Below are positions 59,936-64,000 of a stretch of DNA of 64,000 bases, one piece after another. Source of the stretch: Volvox africanus (taxonomy: Eukaryota > Chlorophyta > Chlorophyceae > Chlamydomonadales > Volvocaceae). Both the position numbers and the translations under genes were made by a program. The notes beneath the pieces were generated by a model. The model did not search any database, was not told the DNA's origin, and worked only from the letters and a program-made list of their open reading frames with translations. The stretch lies in NCBI GenBank assembly GCA_030268105.1, contig BSDZ01000002.1, positions 27,724-91,723 of the forward strand, in the 5' to 3' direction. The stretch's first letter is position 1. Every line of letters starts with the position of its first letter.

Positions 59936-62843
59936 ATGGATAAGGGACCATGCGTGACTTGTCCCCACTTTCGTCGGTGGGCCACTTGCTAGAAGGGCTT
60001 ACGACAACGATTGGCTGTCAGCGGGTGAGGAAGGGGGCAGGTAGTTCTTCCGGTGAATATGTTGGGCGCACTGGCGCGCTTAACAGGCGCGGTTGGGGTT
60101 ATGACTTACTGTGTGAGGCGACTGGCTTTGCGTGTCTCAAATTGCGGATGCGGTTTTGGGGGTTTAAGGGTTTTCCAGAATTCTTGGACGACAAGTGGCC
60201 AGGAAAGCCATGAACGGCGTTTCCTGGACGCAAGCATTCCCAATCTATACCTATGCCCCCTCCCCTTCTGGTATCATCGGGTCCCTGGTTCTGTAATCTC
60301 GTGTATTAAACACTTGGCGGCCCCGCTTAACTTGTCATGGGATCAAGCAACTATGCACGACGGGGAGGCATCCCGTTGCCATCCACTTTATTGCCACCAG
60401 TCAACATCACACTCCTGCAGCCCGCAGCCGTGGCTGCAATCCCCCTACTTCCACCGGCGGTGCCCCCAACTCCCGTCTGCCTGGTGCGGGGTCTTGCAGA
60501 ATGATGACGGTTTGTCGTACACCCTGAATAATCCACTCCCGTACCAACAACCCAGATCGGGTTATCATGGCGGCCATGGAGGAGGTCGGGCACATGTGCG
60601 AGATGCTGAAAGTAAACGATGTGGTCATAGATCGGGATTTGGGGATCTACAAGGAGGTGGTGCAGGTGAGAGGCGCGGGTTCCCAGGGCCAGAGTCAGTC
60701 TTGGCAAATTGTAATTGGGCTTCGGTGGTCGCAATCGGACGTCTTAAGAGGATTTGATGAGACGACATAAGAGGACGATACTCCTAACATGCCCGACCAT
60801 GCCATGCCACCCACATCACACCCTAGGCTGACTAACATGCCCTGCTGTCCTCGCAGGCCAAGTCGTTGAAGGGGCGGTCTATCAGGGCGGAGAGGCGCTG
60901 GGTGGGGATGAGGGGAGTCTGTAGCTGGTGCAGAGTAACCTGTGGGGGGAAGGGCAGTGGGTTAGCGCATGAAGCCGAGTTTGTTGACGACTACCGAACA
61001 TAGGGGATAGAGTAAGTTAGCAAATGGTGTCGAATAGCAGGCAGAGGTGTACCTGCGCCCATCTTTTAATTTTCCTCCAAAGTTCCCAGCACTTTACATG
61101 TGTTTAATGCATGATCGTCCGCTCCGGAGCACAGACCCTGGCGGCCTCCTGCCTCTTCTGGGCGTGTCGGCAAGGGAAGCAGGCGTGCACGTTTAAGGAG
61201 ATCGTGGCGGTGCAGGGTAACGACGTGAGCAAGGAGATCGGCCGGTGCTTCAAGGTGGGCAGGTCGGTGGGCGGGTTGGTGGATGGTGGCCGAGGTGGAG
61301 GCGTAGATGGGTGTCCTGATGAAATTTCAGTGAATTCCGGAATGTGGTCCCCGTAATGAAGGAATGGCATGTGATTATGTATATGTCCGTATGTGTGTGT
61401 CTCTGGGGTCTAGGAATGGGGTGGGGTGGAAATCGGTAACACTGGCTATGTAGCTTTGCAGTCGTCCCAATGCCCATCCGCACGCTGTTCAGCTCCATTC
61501 TCCTAAACAATGCGGTTTAACCACATTCATGAGTTCACCCCTCAATCATCCCTAAATCTCCTCCCGCCCATCCACCACCCGCCAACAGGACCTCCAGTAG
61601 ATCAAGAAGATCGAGCTGCAGAAGCAGGGCGCCTCAGCGGACACTCTGGTCTTCACTATGAACCAGACCGTGCAGCACCCGGCGGAGTTCGTGTTGGGTG
61701 GTATGGGGGCCAAGGGCTGACTTGAGGAGCGAGGGTTCTGTGGCGGGTTTCGGTGTGTTTTTGTTTGTGTGTGTATGCCCCGCCTCCCCGGGGAAGGGAA
61801 AGGGAGTAAACACGGGTCAGAGGAAGCATACCATGTGCTTGAATCCGGGAAGTATCATCGTTCCGCCATTCACCTGGTTCCGCATTGCCATCTGAGCTCA
61901 ACGCTTGGGGCACTGTGCGGTGCTGCATCCCTGGACGAACCGGGGTTTCCTTAGCTCCTGACCCCGAGGCGGTTGACAGTATAGACAGGGGGGGAGTGCC
62001 TAATGTGTGTATAGGCTTCATGACCGTGTGGGTCGGTGTTCGTTTTCCATCCCCCCGAGGTGCACTCGAATTGCCGCAAACATGCATATCTGCGTTTACA
62101 TCCTGTTGACCGACCGAAACCGAACTGATCACAACGCCAGCGTACTCACTTGTCCATAGCACAATTGCTGCAACCAGCTGCGGCTTGAGTCTTAGTGTAA
62201 GAAGCTGGCGCGGGGCGTTGCGCAGAACGCTTAGCCGGCAGACCGGAGGGTCCCATGGGACGGTCATATCATGGGCCAGTCGTACACCAACACCCATCGC
62301 GTCTGCCGTCGTTTTCATCGCTAAGGTGCTGTGGGAGGTGAGGGCGAGGAAAAAATAGTTAGGTCTGGGTAGATTTCTTTATCGTGTAAGGCTCAATCGG
62401 TGTTTGCTTTTACTGTACTCCGTATCTGGTCTGATGTGAAGAGAGCAGGGCGCTATCGTACACGTTTGGTGGTAAACGCATTTACGGTCACGTATCATTG
62501 AAGATTTCAATTCAGTTGCGTATGGAAGTCGGCAGTGCTGTCATTACCTTTGCGGAATGGGGCTGTGATGTTGCAATCAATGCGATGATTAATTCTTAGT
62601 TTCATAACACAGCAACCACAATCGGATGGGGGGCGGTGGGAAATGCGCCAGGGGTGCCATCCTCGCATCTCTGCATTTGTGGGTGTTTGTCTACAAAAGA
62701 CCCTGGAGACTCTACAAGAGCGGTGTACATCCTCGTCCGTACATCCCCAGGGGGGACATATAGCCGTGCGAGTTATTATGTCTTTGGCTAAAGAAGTTAA
62801 GAGAGTCCCCGACTACAGCGGGGCAAACCTCACTAAGATCTGA
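59936..62843 (+). CDS. Transcription factor IIB (copy 5, cleanest)
   Basis: Best copy for modelling: every identified exon is intact. They are 60556-60665 (110 nt), 60857-60901, 61135-61254 (120 nt, LFWACRQGKQACTFKEI and SKEIGRCFK), 61601-61690 (90 nt), one ending 62337 (PIASAVVFIAKVLWE), and 62700-62843 (144 nt, ends DYSGANLTKI). The start ATG 59936 gives MDKGPCVTCPH. A donor at 59976/59977 and an acceptor ending at 60086 would join it in phase to RGWGYDLLCEATG, which resembles the second half of a TFIIB zinc ribbon (pattern GDxxCxxCG) with Thr in place of the last Cys. That join is inference. The linker to cyclin repeat 1 and the exon between 61690 and ~62180 remain unresolved. Confidence 0.92.
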
Positions 62844-63156
62844 TCACCCCGCCTCTCGCTCTCCATCCCCGTCACTGCATTTTGTAACGTTTACCTTTCG
62901 CCGCAACACACATTCGAGGAATCTCAAGACACTGCTGTAAATTACAACACGACAAAAACTAACAGGTGTAAAGGCAGCAGATTGGCGGCGACGGCTTTAT
63001 TAAATTTACATGTCCGCTATGTTTAAAGCCTTACGACGGCACCTCCCTAAGCACCAGAGGTCACGGTGCCGGCTACAGGGTATCTAATCAATGCTCAGCG
63101 ATCGTATCTGAGGGGAAAAAAGAGCAGATAGTGCAATCCAGCGGCACAGCTGGATT

Positions 63157-63187
63157 CCCCTCCCCCTCCCCTCCCCCTTTCCCTTTC
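63157..63187. repeat. CCCCCT simple repeat, copy 6 (31 bp, contracted)
   Basis: Same tract, about 15 bp shorter than the other five: a loss of two to three CCCCCT repeats. Confidence 0.95.
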
Positions 63188-63518
63188 TTAAAGAATTCTG
63201 AACTTTTTGTGCCATTAGTACACCGAATAGGTCCTTGGCGTGGTGGGGTCATTAAGCCTCAGAAACTGTGTGTGACACAGGGTGAAACAGCGCCCCTGGG
63301 TTACAATCCTCCCCACCCTGCAGTGAACGTCCTCGGCGCCCCTGGCACCCGTAGGACAGCTTGCGCCTTGCACCCGACGGATGGGGTTAATACGCTGGGT
63401 TTGATTGGGTACGGCAATACAAAAGTCATTGCATCCATCACCCCCCTGTGTACAAGTTGACTCAAATGGATCGTGCATGGAATCGCTTTTTATTTGGTCG
63501 CTTGTGTATATATAAATA

Positions 63519-64000
63519 TCACTGCGACTGGACTCCGCGAAAGTCAGTCTGGCTCTCCGCCTCTGGCCCTTATGGCCTGTCACGGCACAAGAGACAAGAC
63601 CCGACCGCCAACCCCACAAGCAAGTCTATAAAACTTCCACCATCCAGCTGTATTTGCATCCTGCTACGTGGTAGCGAGTGAGCTGATTTAGTGACTCACA
63701 GTCCTTACACAGAGATTCTCAACACGGGGACGGCATGGGCGTGCGGTAAGCCACCAGGTCCGTAGCAGTAGTCAACAGCTTTAAAAGTATCACGGGTGTA
63801 AACATTAGTTTTAGCACTCATAGCAGCAGCAGTGCCTGACCCCACTGCCAATAATCGCATTTATTGGCGCGCGTTGTCAGGATACGGCAACGCAGGGGGT
63901 CCATTTACCTTGTGTTATCAGTTCACGGGGACGCTCGGAGCAGCGGGCGTGGTAATATCTTAAATCATTTGATAGGGTGGACTGGATTCGATCTGACACT
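63519..64000 (-). CDS. Unrecognised three-exon minus-strand gene, copy 6 (5' end beyond window)
   Basis: Exons 3 and 2 and part of exon 1 are present; the ATG lies past the window end. Small indels occur near 63560, 63632, 63692 and 63733. Confidence 0.45.

Larger units (their letters stand above)
49149..61481 (+). repeat. Tandem unit copy 5 (12,333 bp)
   Basis: Fifth copy. Its first ~8.4 kb is the noisiest part of the window, with insertions, deletions and scrambled short stretches (for example 51617-51640 and 53700-53760). From about 58.4 kb it again closely matches the other copies. The extra length is many small insertions. Confidence 0.98.
61482..64000 (+). repeat. Tandem unit copy 6, partial (first 2,519 bp)
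   Basis: Start of a sixth copy, cut by the window end. It holds the TFIIB 3' exons, a shortened CCCCCT tract and part of the minus-strand 111-aa gene. The array therefore continues past the window. Confidence 0.98.

Overview
The window is eukaryotic nuclear-type DNA. Its genes are interrupted by short GT-AG introns, there is a CAG-rich polyglutamine exon, and one gene is recognisably eukaryotic transcription factor IIB. Many small spliced genes and a TGTAA element 40 nt after the TFIIB stop would suit a green alga or similar protist, but nothing visible fixes the taxon.

The dominant structure is a head-to-tail array of one ~12.29-kb unit: five copies (1-12290, 12291-24561, 24562-36853, 36854-49148, 49149-61481) and the first 2.5 kb of a sixth (61482-64000). 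All copies share orientation and order. They differ almost only by one-base indels, many in homopolymers, as in under-polished long-read sequence. The block ~49.1-57.6 kb is the noisiest. The array enters and leaves the window, so neither its ends nor the true joint between units can be seen. The unit borders used here are arbitrary phase points.

Layout of one unit (first-copy coordinates): 1-1369, 3' half of TFIIB (+); 1370-2059, gap between convergent genes with a CCCCCT tract; 2060-2584, a three-exon minus-strand gene (111 aa model); 2585-2996, divergent promoter gap; 2997-3344, a two-exon plus-strand gene (at least 89 aa); 3345-6811, long gene-poor stretch with a ~43-bp minisatellite and hairpins; 6812-7833, a two-exon polyQ/coiled-coil gene with 11-residue repeats (225 aa); 7834-8566, hairpin and unresolved upstream exon(s); 8567-8734, terminal exon of another gene; 8735-9718, no convincing gene; 9719-10132, a possible small three-exon minus-strand gene; 10133-10745, divergent promoter region; 10746 onward, TFIIB, which runs through the unit border and ends at 13657.

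Only TFIIB has an assignable function (RNA polymerase II initiation). The other genes are supported by splice-phase agreement and start context but are not recognised. No CRISPR, tRNA, rRNA, integrase or transposase was found. The notable features are the multi-gene tandem array (or circular molecule read several times), the amplified TFIIB, and the hendecad-repeat protein.
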